This document shows, one piece after another, positions 1-6,518 of a DNA stretch of 6,913 nucleotides. Each line of letters starts with the position of its first letter. Position 1 is the stretch's first letter. The DNA comes from a bacterium HR12 (GTDB taxonomy: Bacteria > Actinomycetota > UBA4738 > HRBIN12), in assembly GCA_002898915.1 (NCBI GenBank), contig BEHO01000058.1, positions 1 to 6,913 on the forward strand, written 5' to 3'. The position numbers and the translations under genes are program-made. The notes below the pieces were generated by a model, which was given only the letters and a program-made list of their open reading frames with translations, was not told the origin of the DNA and did not search any database.

Positions 1-1
1 G

Positions 2-1003
2 GCCTCGGAGCGGCTGGAGGGGGGCTTGCGACGCCTGCTCCGGGCCCTGCTCGCGCACGCCCGCGAGCACGCGGGCACGGTGATGCCGGGCATGACGCAC
101 GGGCGGCTCGCCCAGCCCATCACCCTCGGCCACGCGCTCTGCGCGCACGGCTGGGCCCTCGCCCGGGATCTCGGGCGCCTCCGGGACTGGCGGCGGCGGG
201 CCGACGTCTCGCCGCTCGGCGCGGGGGCCCTCGCGACCTCGACCCTGGGGCTGGACCCCGAGGCCACCGCGGCCGAGCTCGGCTTCGGGAGCGCCTTCCC
301 GAACTCCCTCGACGCCGTCTCCGACCGGGACGTGGTCCAGGAGCTGCTGGCGGCGCTCGCGATCGCGGCCACCCACGCGTCGCGCCTGGCCGCCGACCTC
401 ATCCGCTGGACCGACGAGGCCCTCGGGTTCGCCAGCCTGGCCGACGCCTACGCGACGGGGTCGAGCATGATGCCGCAGAAGCGGAACCCCGACGTGGCCG
501 AGCTCGCGCGCGCCAAGGCGGGTCGGGTCCTCGGGGATCTCGTGGCCCTGACCACCGTCCTCCACGGCCTGCCCCTCGGCTACCACCGCGACCTCCAGGA
601 GGACAAGGAGGCGCTGTTCGACGCGGTCGACACGGTCGGGTCGGTCGTCGCGGCCCTCGCCGGGTGCGTGGAGACCGTCCGGTTCCACCCGGAGGCGATG
701 CGGCGCGCGGCGGAGGCGCCGGAGCTGTACGCGACGGACGTGGCGGAAGCGCTCGTCGTCGCCGGCGTGCCCTTCCGCGAGGCCCATCGGCGCGTGGGGG
801 AGCTCGTCCGGCGCCTCGAGGCGGAGGGTCGGACCCTGGCGGACCTCACGGAGGCCGAGTGGGCCGGGTTCGGGCTCCCCGGCGGGGCGACCCTGCTCGA
901 TCCGGACCGCGCCGTCCGCGCCCGCGGCGGCCCCGGCGGCCCGGCCCCCGAGCGCGTGCTCGAGCAGGTCGCCGCCCTGGAGGGCCTGCTCGCCGAGGGC
1001 TGA
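2..1003 (+). CDS. argH: Argininosuccinate lyase, C-terminal 333 residues (5' end outside window)
   Basis: Cytoplasmic enzyme that splits argininosuccinate into arginine and fumarate, the last step of arginine synthesis. The frame is open from base 2 and ends at TGA 1001-1003. The family is usually about 460 residues, so roughly 125-135 N-terminal residues are missing at the window edge; an in-frame TTG at 26 is internal, not the start. The superfamily signature GSSMMPQKRNP (bases 458-490) carries the catalytic serine loop. Also visible are VMPGMTH with the conserved Thr-His pair (95-100), SPLGAGALA, NSLDAVSDRD, LQEDKEALFDAVDT, and a typical end with a Gly-rich turn followed by APERVLEQVAALE. 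One oddity: the residues after Thr-His are GRLAQP, where the family normally has LQRAQP. An 80-base gap separates it from the cupin gene. The identification is firm. The remaining doubt is whether it is the main housekeeping copy or a diverged paralogue. Confidence 0.95.
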   Translation, partial: ASERLEGGLRRLLRALLAHAREHAGTVMPGMTHGRLAQPITLGHALCAHGWALARDLGRLRDWRRRADVSPLGAGALATSTLGLDPEATAAELGFGSAFPNSLDAVSDRDVVQELLAALAIAATHASRLAADLIRWTDEALGFASLADAYATGSSMMPQKRNPDVAELARAKAGRVLGDLVALTTVLHGLPLGYHRDLQEDKEALFDAVDTVGSVVAALAGCVETVRFHPEAMRRAAEAPELYATDVAEALVVAGVPFREAHRRVGELVRRLEAEGRTLADLTEAEWAGFGLPGGATLLDPDRAVRARGGPGGPAPERVLEQVAALEGLLAEG

Positions 1004-1028
1004 GCGGGCGCGCGTCGGCCGGAGCGGG

Positions 1029-1034
1029 TAGCCT
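1029..1034 (+). promoter_or_regulatory. Possible -10 element (TAGCCT) upstream of the cupin gene
   Basis: TAGCCT in the context GGGTAGCCTGTCG fits the loose actinobacterial -10 pattern TAnnnT and lies about 50 bases before the GTG start of the cupin gene. I see no matching -35 at 16-19 bases upstream, so this is only a candidate start point for the cupin/PIG-L/DUF5319 run. Read-through from argH is the alternative. Confidence 0.3.
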
Positions 1035-1083
1035 GTCGCCCGCCCGAGCGTCGAGCGAGCATCGAGATCGAGGAGGTCCGTCC

Positions 1084-1446
1084 GTGTCGTACGACCCGAG
1101 CATCCGCGTCATCAAGGCGTCCGAGCACGATGCGCTCCCCTGGGAGCGGATCCCGGCCCCCGAGGGCGACCCGAGGCCTCCCGAGGACGAGGTCGTCGCC
1201 TTCCGTTCGGGCGACGGGCGGTTCAGCTTCGGCCTGTGGCGCCGGGACGCGGAGACGGGCCCGATGAACCTGCCCTACCACGAGATCGCCGTCATCATCG
1301 AGGGCGAGGTCGAGGTCACGGAGGAGGACGGCACCGTCCACCGGATCGGCCCCGGCGACGTGCTCATCACGCCGAAGGGCTCCCGGGCGACCTGGCGCGC
1401 CCTCTCCCCGGTGAAGAAGTTCTGGGCGGTCTACAAGGAGGCCTGA
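1084..1446 (+). CDS. Small single-domain cupin protein, Cupin_3/DUF861-like
   Basis: A 120-residue single cupin barrel of unknown substrate, with no signal peptide or membrane segment, so probably cytoplasmic. The GTG start is chosen because AGGAGG (1071-1076) sits 7 bases upstream; an upstream extension of the frame would run into argH. The barrel core reads YHEIAVIIEGEVEVTEEDG (residues 65-83), then IGPGDVLITPKG (88-99) and TW at 103-104. This GD-x3-P-x-G-x4-W arrangement resembles Cupin_3 (EutQ and ureidoglycine aminohydrolase relatives) more than the His-rich metal cupins. Only one histidine (H66) falls in motif 1, so metal binding is uncertain. Its TGA ends 6 bases before the PIG-L gene, and the end of this gene carries that gene's ribosome binding site, so the two are probably co-expressed. 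Enzyme activity cannot be read from the sequence; a sugar- or metabolite-binding role is a guess. Confidence 0.85.
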   Translation: MSYDPSIRVIKASEHDALPWERIPAPEGDPRPPEDEVVAFRSGDGRFSFGLWRRDAETGPMNLPYHEIAVIIEGEVEVTEEDGTVHRIGPGDVLITPKGSRATWRALSPVKKFWAVYKEA

Positions 1447-1452
1447 GTCTCC

Positions 1453-2166
1453 GTGCCGTCCGTGCGCGAGGACCGCTTCCGGAGCGCCCTCGTCGCCTTC
1501 GCCCACCCCGACGACGGCGAGTTCATGTGCGGCGGCACGGTCGCCCACTGGGCTCGGGAGGGGACCGAGGTCCACTACTGCGTGCTCACCGACGGCTCGG
1601 CGGGCTCGAACGACCCGGGCGTGACGCGCGAGGAGCTCGCCCGGGTCCGCGAGCGCGAGCAGCGCGCGGCGGCGGCCGTGCTCGGGGTCCGGGACGTCAC
1701 GTTCCTGGGGTTCCCCGACGGGGCGCTCGAGGTCACCCTGGAGACCCGTCGCGCCCTCACCCGGGTCGTGCGGCGGGTCCGGCCTGAGGTCATCGTCGCG
1801 CCGGACCCCTCGCGCCTCTGGTCCTCGAGCGGCTACATCAACCACTGGGACCACAAGCAGGCTGGGGTGCTGGCGCTCTGCGCGGTCATGCCCGACGCGC
1901 CGACGCGCCTGCAGTTCCCCGAGCTGCTCGAGGAGGGGCTCGAGCCCTACGAGGTCCCCAACCTGTGGCTGGCGGCCGAGGAGCCGGACGCGTTCGTGGA
2001 CATCACCGATACGCTCGAGCTGAAGCTGGCGGCCCTCGCCGAGCACCGGTCCCAGGGCACGGAGGCGGCCTTCGACTGGGTCCGGGATCGGGCGGCGCGC
2101 TGGGGGGAGCGCGCCGGCTGCCGCTACGCCGAGGCGTTCAGAGCCTTCCGTTTGGTGGATGATTGA
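1453..2166 (+). CDS. PIG-L/LmbE-family zinc-dependent N-deacetylase
   Basis: A 237-residue protein of the PIG-L (LmbE-like) family, whose members hydrolyse N-acetyl groups from GlcNAc-type sugars using a zinc ion. The zinc and catalytic motif AHPDDGE is at residues 17-23, following a hydrophobic first strand (ALVAF). The second zinc site HWDH is at 131-134. Other family marks are REREQRAAAAVLGV (66-79), FLGFPDG (84-90), AEHRSQ (196-201) and the closing YAEAFRAFRL. It lacks a signal peptide. In actinobacteria the best known relatives are MshB (mycothiol synthesis) and Mca, both nearer 300 residues. This one is shorter, so I do not assign it to mycothiol. The GTG start is supported by AAGGAGG (1435-1441) 11 bases upstream; GTG at 1462 is less well placed. 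It follows the cupin gene by 6 bases and abuts the next gene. Family is certain, substrate unknown. Confidence 0.92.
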   Translation: MPSVREDRFRSALVAFAHPDDGEFMCGGTVAHWAREGTEVHYCVLTDGSAGSNDPGVTREELARVREREQRAAAAVLGVRDVTFLGFPDGALEVTLETRRALTRVVRRVRPEVIVAPDPSRLWSSSGYINHWDHKQAGVLALCAVMPDAPTRLQFPELLEEGLEPYEVPNLWLAAEEPDAFVDITDTLELKLAALAEHRSQGTEAAFDWVRDRAARWGERAGCRYAEAFRAFRLVDD

Positions 2167-2173
2167 GGATGGG

Positions 2174-2710
2174 ATGAACGATCCGTTGGAGCCCGAGGAC
2201 CGGGACGAGGAGGAGGAGGAGCGGTTCGGGCCGCTCGACCCCGACGAGGCGGAGGACGTCCGGGCCGACCTCGAGGATCTCCGGGGCATGCGCGCGCTCT
2301 TCCAGCCCCAGGGGGTGAAGGGCGTGGCCATCGCCTGCCCGGACTGCGGGGAGAACCACTTCTACGAGTGGGACCTCCTGCGCGAGAACCTGGAGCACAT
2401 GCTGGAGACCGGCGAGCCCCGGATGCACGAGCCCGCGTACGAGGTCCGCGAGGAGGAGTACATCCAGTGGGACTACGGCAAGGGCTACCTGGACGCCCTC
2501 CTCGACCACGGCCTCGACCCCGAGCGTCGGATCGAGGTGACCCGCTGCCCGTGGTGCGAGACGCCCTGCGAGGACCACTTCCGCTTCTGCCCGGCCTGCG
2601 GGCGCTCGCTCGCGGCGCTGCGCCTGTACCGGGAGCTGACGGAGCGCGGCATGGACGATCGCGAGGTGCGGGCGCTCCTCGTGCGCGCGGGGTTCGAGCC
2701 GTTCGCGTAG
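2174..2710 (+). CDS. DUF5319-like protein with extra C-terminal zinc ribbon
   Basis: A 178-residue cytoplasmic protein of unknown function. Residues 1-30 are strongly acidic (EDRDEEEEE). The centre resembles the actinobacterial DUF5319 family as I recall it from M. tuberculosis Rv3412: ADLEDLRGMRALFQPQGVKG (31-50), then CPDCGENHFYEWDLLRENL (55-73), MHEPAY (84-89) and IQWDYGKGYLDALL (97-110). The C-terminal part is additional: CPWCETPC (125-132) and CPACG (139-143) form a four-cysteine zinc ribbon with a spare Cys132. A short helical tail, LTERGMDDREVRALLVRAGF, follows. I prefer ATG 2174, which has GAGG (2165-2168) 5 bases upstream. ATG 2159 would add five residues and overlap the PIG-L stop, but has no clear ribosome binding site. 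The zinc sites suggest nucleic-acid or protein contacts, which is inference. It is the last gene of the + strand run. Confidence 0.85.
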   Translation: MNDPLEPEDRDEEEEERFGPLDPDEAEDVRADLEDLRGMRALFQPQGVKGVAIACPDCGENHFYEWDLLRENLEHMLETGEPRMHEPAYEVREEEYIQWDYGKGYLDALLDHGLDPERRIEVTRCPWCETPCEDHFRFCPACGRSLAALRLYRELTERGMDDREVRALLVRAGFEPFA

Positions 2711-2720
2711 GCGGGCCCGC
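2711..2720. other. Perfect 10-base palindrome filling the gap between convergent genes
   Basis: GCGGGCCCGC occupies exactly the 10 bases between the DUF5319-like stop (2708-2710) and the stop of the opposing lipoprotein gene (2721-2723). As RNA it could fold only into a 3-base-pair stem with a 4-base loop and has no U run, so it is not a convincing terminator. No other terminator is visible between these convergent genes. Confidence 0.4.
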
Positions 2721-3164
2721 TCAGTCCTCGACGCTCGCGGGGCCGCAGACGTCCACGAGCGCGCGGTAGAGCGCCGCGGCGTAGCCCTCCAGGTTGAGCG
2801 CCAGGGCGGCCCGCACCGAGGCGGGGTCGAGGTCGGGCGCGAGGCCGCGCACGATCTCGCCGAACCGGCCGTTCGCGTACTCGATGGGCGCGAGGTCGAC
2901 CTCCTCCGGGGCGACCGCCCGAGCCCGCCGGTAGGCGCGGTCGAGGCGCTCGACGGCCGCCGCGTACCGCGCCACCGTCGGCTCCATCCAGGAGCGCACC
3001 TCGCGCACGAGGTCGTCGAGGGCCCGCAGGCGCCGGCAGAACGCGGGGGAGCCGGTCGAGGCGCGCTCCTCGCCCGGCGCCGGTCCCGGCCGCTCGGCGC
3101 GGTCACACGCGACGGCCGACGCGAGGAGCCCGACGAGGGCCGCGGCGGCGACGAGGCGTCTCAT
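2721..3164 (-). CDS. Small predicted lipoprotein or secreted protein, coupled to ligD
   Basis: A 147-residue protein that I do not recognise. Its N-terminus MRRLVAAAALVGLLASAVAC is a clear export signal: two arginines, a hydrophobic stretch, then AVAC with Cys20. The -3 residue is Ala rather than Leu/Val, so lipidation at Cys20 is likely but not certain; cleavage after AVA by signal peptidase I is the alternative. Residues 21-40 form a charged, Gly/Pro-rich linker. Residues 41-147 look helical, with FCRRLRALDDLVREVRSWM at the start and LEGYAAALYRALVDVC near the end; Cys43 and Cys140 could form a disulfide. The start ATG overlaps the ligD TGA (ATGA at 3164-3161) and has no good ribosome binding site of its own, so translation probably depends on ribosomes finishing ligD. 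It converges on the DUF5319-like gene, 10 bases away. A link to DNA repair is not evident from the protein itself. Confidence 0.8.
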   Translation of the reverse strand: MRRLVAAAALVGLLASAVACDRAERPGPAPGEERASTGSPAFCRRLRALDDLVREVRSWMEPTVARYAAAVERLDRAYRRARAVAPEEVDLAPIEYANGRFGEIVRGLAPDLDPASVRAALALNLEGYAAALYRALVDVCGPASVED

Positions 3165-5650
3165 CCCGGCCCCCGGGGGCGCTCGAGCACGCAGTCCTCG
3201 GGCGCCTTGTCCTCGCGCAAGCCCCGGAAGCTCGGGGCGCGCATCTTCCCCGTCGCCGTGATCTCCTGGTACGCCACCTCGCACACGACCCCTGGCCCCA
3301 CGAACGTCGCCCCCTTCACGGCTCGGAGCTCCTCCACGGCCGGCTCCGGTCGCTCGAGCGGGCGGAGGGCCTCGAGGATCCGCGCCAGCGCGGCCTCGGT
3401 GAAGCCCGTCCCGACCTGGCCCACCCACCGCAGGCGCCCATCGTCGTAGGCGCCGACGAGGAGGGCGCCGAAGGACCCCGCCCGGCCCCCTCGGCCCGGC
3501 GTGTACCCCAGGATCACGCAGTCCTGCGTGCGGGTCAGCTTGATCTTGCGCCAGTCCGCCGAGCGCCGTCCGGGCTGGTACCGGGAGCCCAGGCGCTTGG
3601 CCACCACGCCCTCCAGACCCAGCTCCCGCGCGCGCTCGGTGAACAGGGTGCCCGCGCCCTCGACGTGGGCGACGACCTGCAGCCGATGGTCGGGCTCGAC
3701 GACGGCCGTGAGCAGCTCCCGCCGCTCCTCGAGCGCGAGCTCCGTCGTCCGGCGCCCGTCCAGCCACAGGAGGTCGAAGGCGACGAGCGCGACGGGCGAG
3801 GCCTTGGCCGCCCGGGCGATCTCGCGCTCGTTCGTGAGGTGCATCCGCTGCTGCAGCGCCTCGAAGGAGACCCGGCCGTCGGCGTCGAAGCACACGATCT
3901 CCCCGTCGAGGACGGCGTTCACCTGGTTCACCAGCTCGTGGAGCTGTCGCAGCTCGGGGTAGCGCTCGGTCACGTCGCGGCCGGTGCGGCTGGCGATCCG
4001 CGTGGCGTCGGTGGCCATCGTCACGATGGCGCGCATCCCGTCGAGCTTGGGCTCGAACCACCAGCCGGGGTCGTCGAAGGGCGCGTAGCCGCCCTCGGCG
4101 AGCATCGGCGCGAAGGCGGGGGGCGAGGCGATCAGGGGGGCGGTCTGGCGGGAGGCGAGGAAGATCAGCCAGTCGGTGCGGGTCTTCACCAGGTGGTACT
4201 CGAGCCCCGGGTACCGGCGGCCGTGGAGCCGGAACGTGATCTTCCCCTCGGACCACTCGAGCGGCTCGTACCACCCGTCGTCGAAGATCCGGACCTCGCC
4301 GGCGCCGTAGTGTCCCTCGGGGATCGTGCCCTCGAACGAGGCGTACTCGAGGGGGTGGTCCTCGGTGCGCACGGCGAGCCGCTTGTCGCCGGCCTGCGTC
4401 GGGAGCCCCCGCGGCACGGCCCACGAGGGAAGCGCGCCGTCCCGCTCCAGCCGGAGGTCGTAGTGGAGGCGCGTCGCCCGGTGCTTGTGGATCACGAAGG
4501 CGTTCCCCTCGCGCCCCGCTCCGGCGCGCGCGCGCTCCCCGGGCGCGGGCTCGGGCGTCCCCCCGGGCCCGAAGGTCCGCTTCCGCAGGTACTCGACGAG
4601 GTCGGGATCCCGCGAGGCCGCGATCACCTCCTCGCTCGAGCGCTCGACCGGGACCTCGCGCTCGGCGGGGAGCCCGAGCGCCTCCAGCGCCGGGCCGAGG
4701 TCCTGCGGCGCCGTCCGCACCGGCTCGAACAGGTCGCCGAGGCGCGCGAACCGGTCCCACACCGTCTCGATCGTGAAATCGCTCGGGCGCACGCCGGCCT
4801 CGACCTCGTCCCAGGTTAGGGGGGTGGAGACGGGGGCGCCGGGCTCGGGCCGGAGCGAGTAGACGGCGGCGATGTTCGCGCCGGCGCGGTTCATCGTGTG
4901 GTCGATGAAGACCTTGCCGGTGCGGCGCTCGATCTGCCAGGCCATGGTCACGTGCTCGGGGTCGGCGCGCTCGATCAGGCGCCCGACCTTCCCCACCAGG
5001 TCGCGCACCTGCCGGTAGGAGTAGCCGCGCTCGATCGGCACGAAGACCTGCACCCCGGTGGCGCCGGAGGTCTTCGGGTAGGAGGCGAGCCCGAGCGCGT
5101 CGAGGGCGGCGCGCACGTGGAGCGCCACCCGGAGCACCTGCTCGAAGCTCGCCTCCATGGGGTCGAGGTCGAAGAACAGGTAGTCGGGGGTCTCGATCGA
5201 GCCGCACCGGGAGTGGAGCGGGTGCATCTCGATGCAGCCGAGGTTCGCGACGTACAGGAGCGAGGGGAGGTCGTTCGCCATGAGGTACCCGATGACCCCC
5301 TCGCGGCTGTCCTCGCTCGGCACCGGGCACCGGGCCACCCAGTCCGGCGTGTGGGCCGGCGCGGTCTTCTCGTAGAAGTGCGGGCCGGCGATGCCGTCGG
5401 GCATCCGCTTCATGGTGAGCGGCCGGTCGCGGAGGTGCGGCAGGATCAGCTCGGCGACGTTGAAGTAGTAGGCGAGCAGGTCTCCCTTCGTGTAGCCCTC
5501 CGCCGGCCAGAAGACCTTGTCCAGGTTGGACAGGCGGAGCTCCCGCCCGTCGAGCTCGAGCCACCAGGCGTCACCGCGTCGCTCGACCGGGAGCGGGCGC
5601 GGCAGCTCCACGGTGAACGCGCGGCCCGAGCCCCGAGCGCGGGCGCTCAT
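3161..5650 (-). CDS. ligD: Multifunctional NHEJ DNA ligase LigD (POL-PE-LIG)
   Basis: An 829-residue enzyme that processes and seals double-strand breaks held by Ku. Three domains are seen in the mycobacterial order. (1) The primase-type polymerase, about 35-310, has LSNLDKVFWP (40-49), the metal pair DLD (161-163) and VFIDH with probable third Asp250. (2) The 3'-phosphoesterase, about 384-500, has RLHYDLRLE (394-402), EDHPLEY (430-436) and EGTIPEGHYGAGEV (440-453). (3) The ATP-dependent ligase, about 505-829, has EPKLDG with nucleophile Lys535, FDLLWLDG (625-632), EGVVAKR (680-686), WRKIKL (700-705) and an OB-fold ending GKMRAPSFRGLREDK (801-815). All expected catalytic motifs appear intact. 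A linker at 360-382 is Gly/Pro/Ala-rich. The start is ambiguous: ATG 5650 has GGAGGG (5672-5667) a rather long 16 bases upstream, while in-frame GTG 5686 would add 12 residues but lacks a good site. It diverges from the AMIN-like lipoprotein gene, and its TGA overlaps the next gene's ATG. Confidence 0.96.
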   Translation of the reverse strand: MSARARGSGRAFTVELPRPLPVERRGDAWWLELDGRELRLSNLDKVFWPAEGYTKGDLLAYYFNVAELILPHLRDRPLTMKRMPDGIAGPHFYEKTAPAHTPDWVARCPVPSEDSREGVIGYLMANDLPSLLYVANLGCIEMHPLHSRCGSIETPDYLFFDLDPMEASFEQVLRVALHVRAALDALGLASYPKTSGATGVQVFVPIERGYSYRQVRDLVGKVGRLIERADPEHVTMAWQIERRTGKVFIDHTMNRAGANIAAVYSLRPEPGAPVSTPLTWDEVEAGVRPSDFTIETVWDRFARLGDLFEPVRTAPQDLGPALEALGLPAEREVPVERSSEEVIAASRDPDLVEYLRKRTFGPGGTPEPAPGERARAGAGREGNAFVIHKHRATRLHYDLRLERDGALPSWAVPRGLPTQAGDKRLAVRTEDHPLEYASFEGTIPEGHYGAGEVRIFDDGWYEPLEWSEGKITFRLHGRRYPGLEYHLVKTRTDWLIFLASRQTAPLIASPPAFAPMLAEGGYAPFDDPGWWFEPKLDGMRAIVTMATDATRIASRTGRDVTERYPELRQLHELVNQVNAVLDGEIVCFDADGRVSFEALQQRMHLTNEREIARAAKASPVALVAFDLLWLDGRRTTELALEERRELLTAVVEPDHRLQVVAHVEGAGTLFTERARELGLEGVVAKRLGSRYQPGRRSADWRKIKLTRTQDCVILGYTPGRGGRAGSFGALLVGAYDDGRLRWVGQVGTGFTEAALARILEALRPLERPEPAVEELRAVKGATFVGPGVVCEVAYQEITATGKMRAPSFRGLREDKAPEDCVLERPRGPG

Positions 5651-5722
5651 GGGCGCACCGCGAGCACCCTCCGGCGCCCGCGCCACCGACCGGATCCGTC
5701 CACACCCACATCATGCACGGAT

Positions 5723-5748
5723 GGAACCTCGCGCCGGACCGCGGCGTC
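5723..5748 (+). promoter_or_regulatory. Candidate ECF-sigma-type promoter for the AMIN-like lipoprotein
   Basis: GGAACC (5723-5728) and CGTC (5745-5748) are separated by 16 bases. This matches the -35/-10 layout of many extracytoplasmic-function sigma promoters (AAC in the -35 element, CGTC in the -10, 15-17 base spacer). A start near 5755 would give a leader of about 45 bases before the ATG at 5802. It lies in the 151-base divergent region shared with ligD. I found no convincing -35/-10 pair for ligD on the opposite strand; the best is a lone CATGAT at 5715-5710. Seen by eye only. Confidence 0.45.
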
Positions 5749-5801
5749 TCCTGGTTCGGCACGTGCGGACGCGCGGCGCCGGACACGAGGAGGGAGCTCC
5801 G

Positions 5802-6464
5802 ATGCGGAAGGGATCCATGGCGACGTCGATGGCGCTGCTCGTGCTGCTCGCTGCCTGTGCCCGCCCCGTGGGGGTCGGCGGGGAGAAGGGCGACCGGGCG
5901 GCTCCTGGCTCGACGCCCCCTGCCAGCGGGGGCGGGACCGCCTCGGCCGAGCCGACCGGTTCACGGTCCCCCGAGGGGGTCGGGACGCCCGCCGAGGAGA
6001 CGATCTGTGCGACGGCGCGGGGCGGTGGGGATCACGTGGCGCAGCTGGTGGACGTTCGGGTGGGGAGCCACGCGGGCTACGACCGCATCGTGTTCGAGTT
6101 CGGAGCGTCCCGTGATGGCGGATCCTTCGGGGTCCCCCGGTTCGAGGTGCGTCCCCTCGAGGCGCCCATCCTGGACGACCCGAGGGGCGCGGTCGTCCCG
6201 ATGCGGGGCTCGTCCTTCGCGGGGGTCGTGTTCCACGGGGCGACGGGCGTCGCGTTCACGACCTCCGTGCCCCAGGGCTACGAGCTGACCTACGACGGCC
6301 CACGGGAGTTGCGGCCGGACTTCCCGGTCCTCGTCGAGGCGGAGCAGACGGGGGACTTCGAGGCCACGCTGTCCTGGGCGTTCGGGCTCTCGCGCCCGAG
6401 CTGTTGGGAGGTCTCGGTCCTCCACGACCCGCTCCGGGTCGTGATCGACTTCCCGTCCAGCTGA
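5802..6464 (+). CDS. AMIN-like domain lipoprotein
   Basis: A 220-residue predicted membrane-anchored lipoprotein on the outer face of the cytoplasmic membrane. The N-terminus MRKGSMATSMALLVLLAAC is a lipoprotein signal with a classic lipobox LAAC, lipidated Cys19. Residues 20-66 are a Gly/Ser/Pro/Thr-rich linker. From about 79 to 218 comes one beta-rich domain matching the actinobacterial AMIN-like family as I know it: LVDVRVGSHAGYDRIVFEF (82-100), FEVRPLEAP (114-122), SSFAGVVFHG (137-146), TGDFEATLSWAFGLSRP (183-199) and the closing LRVVIDF (211-217). Cys69 and Cys201 could bridge. AMIN-type domains are linked to cell-wall binding, but the function here is unknown. The start ATG is well supported by AGGAGG (5788-5793) 8 bases upstream; later ATGs at 5817 and 5829 would shorten the signal. 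It sits between ligD and ku, 107 bases before ku. Confidence 0.9.
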   Translation: MRKGSMATSMALLVLLAACARPVGVGGEKGDRAAPGSTPPASGGGTASAEPTGSRSPEGVGTPAEETICATARGGGDHVAQLVDVRVGSHAGYDRIVFEFGASRDGGSFGVPRFEVRPLEAPILDDPRGAVVPMRGSSFAGVVFHGATGVAFTTSVPQGYELTYDGPRELRPDFPVLVEAEQTGDFEATLSWAFGLSRPSCWEVSVLHDPLRVVIDFPSS

Positions 6465-6466
6465 AT

Positions 6467-6479
6467 CCCCGCGGCGGGG
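6467..6479 (+). terminator. Short GC hairpin just after the AMIN-like lipoprotein stop
   Basis: CCCCG (6467-6471), loop CGG, CGGGG (6475-6479) begins two bases after the TGA. The stem is only 5 base pairs and no U run follows, so this would be at best a weak, U-less terminator of the kind proposed for high-GC actinobacteria. In so GC-rich a region it could arise by chance. Confidence 0.3.
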
Positions 6480-6486
6480 CCGGTCC

Positions 6487-6506
6487 GGAGGGGAGCGCTC
6501 CACTCC
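6487..6506. repeat. Imperfect 20-base dyad upstream of ku
   Basis: The left arm GGAGGGGAGC (6487-6496) and right arm GCTCCACTCC (6497-6506) are inverted copies matching at 9 of 10 positions, with no spacer. The dyad lies between the AMIN-like stop and ku, immediately upstream of a possible -10 element at 6519-6524. It would cover the -35 region there, a usual place for a dimeric regulator to bind. It could instead fold in RNA (8-base arms with one mismatch, loop GCGC) and help end the upstream transcript. Confidence 0.4.
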
Positions 6507-6518
6507 AGAGGGTGCCGA

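Noticed and set aside
1453..2166. Assigning the PIG-L protein to mycothiol synthesis (MshB or Mca)
   Set aside because: It shares the zinc motifs, but at 237 residues it is shorter than those enzymes and no mycothiol gene is adjacent. The general family name is all that can be supported.
580..2331. A 583-codon open frame on the - strand across argH, cupin and PIG-L genes
   Set aside because: It is antisense to four well-supported genes. Its translation is low-complexity (Arg/Ser/Pro runs, then Arg/Val/Leu/Gly) and has no recognisable motif. This is a by-product of high GC.
2721..5564. A 947-codon - strand open frame spanning most of ligD and the small lipoprotein
   Set aside because: Only its last 147 codons are a real gene, starting at the ATG at 3164. 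The upstream part is the wrong frame of ligD, rich in Arg/Ala/Pro/Gly, so this is not a fusion protein.
5759..5766. Palindromes GCACGTGC (5759-5766) and CGGATCCG (5691-5698) as operator candidates
   Set aside because: Eight-base palindromes are common in GC-rich DNA. They are not paired with each other and have no clear relation to a promoter element beyond being nearby.
5731..5784. Direct repeat GCGCCGGAC (5731-5739 and 5776-5784) in the divergent region
   Set aside because: It is a nine-base match of pure GC-rich composition in a GC-rich region; chance occurrence is quite likely and no third copy is seen.
3665..6115. Long + strand open frames (384 and 405 codons) opposite ligD
   Set aside because: They run antisense to the catalytic domains of ligD and their translations are repetitive Gly/Val/Leu/Arg/Glu sequence with no family features.
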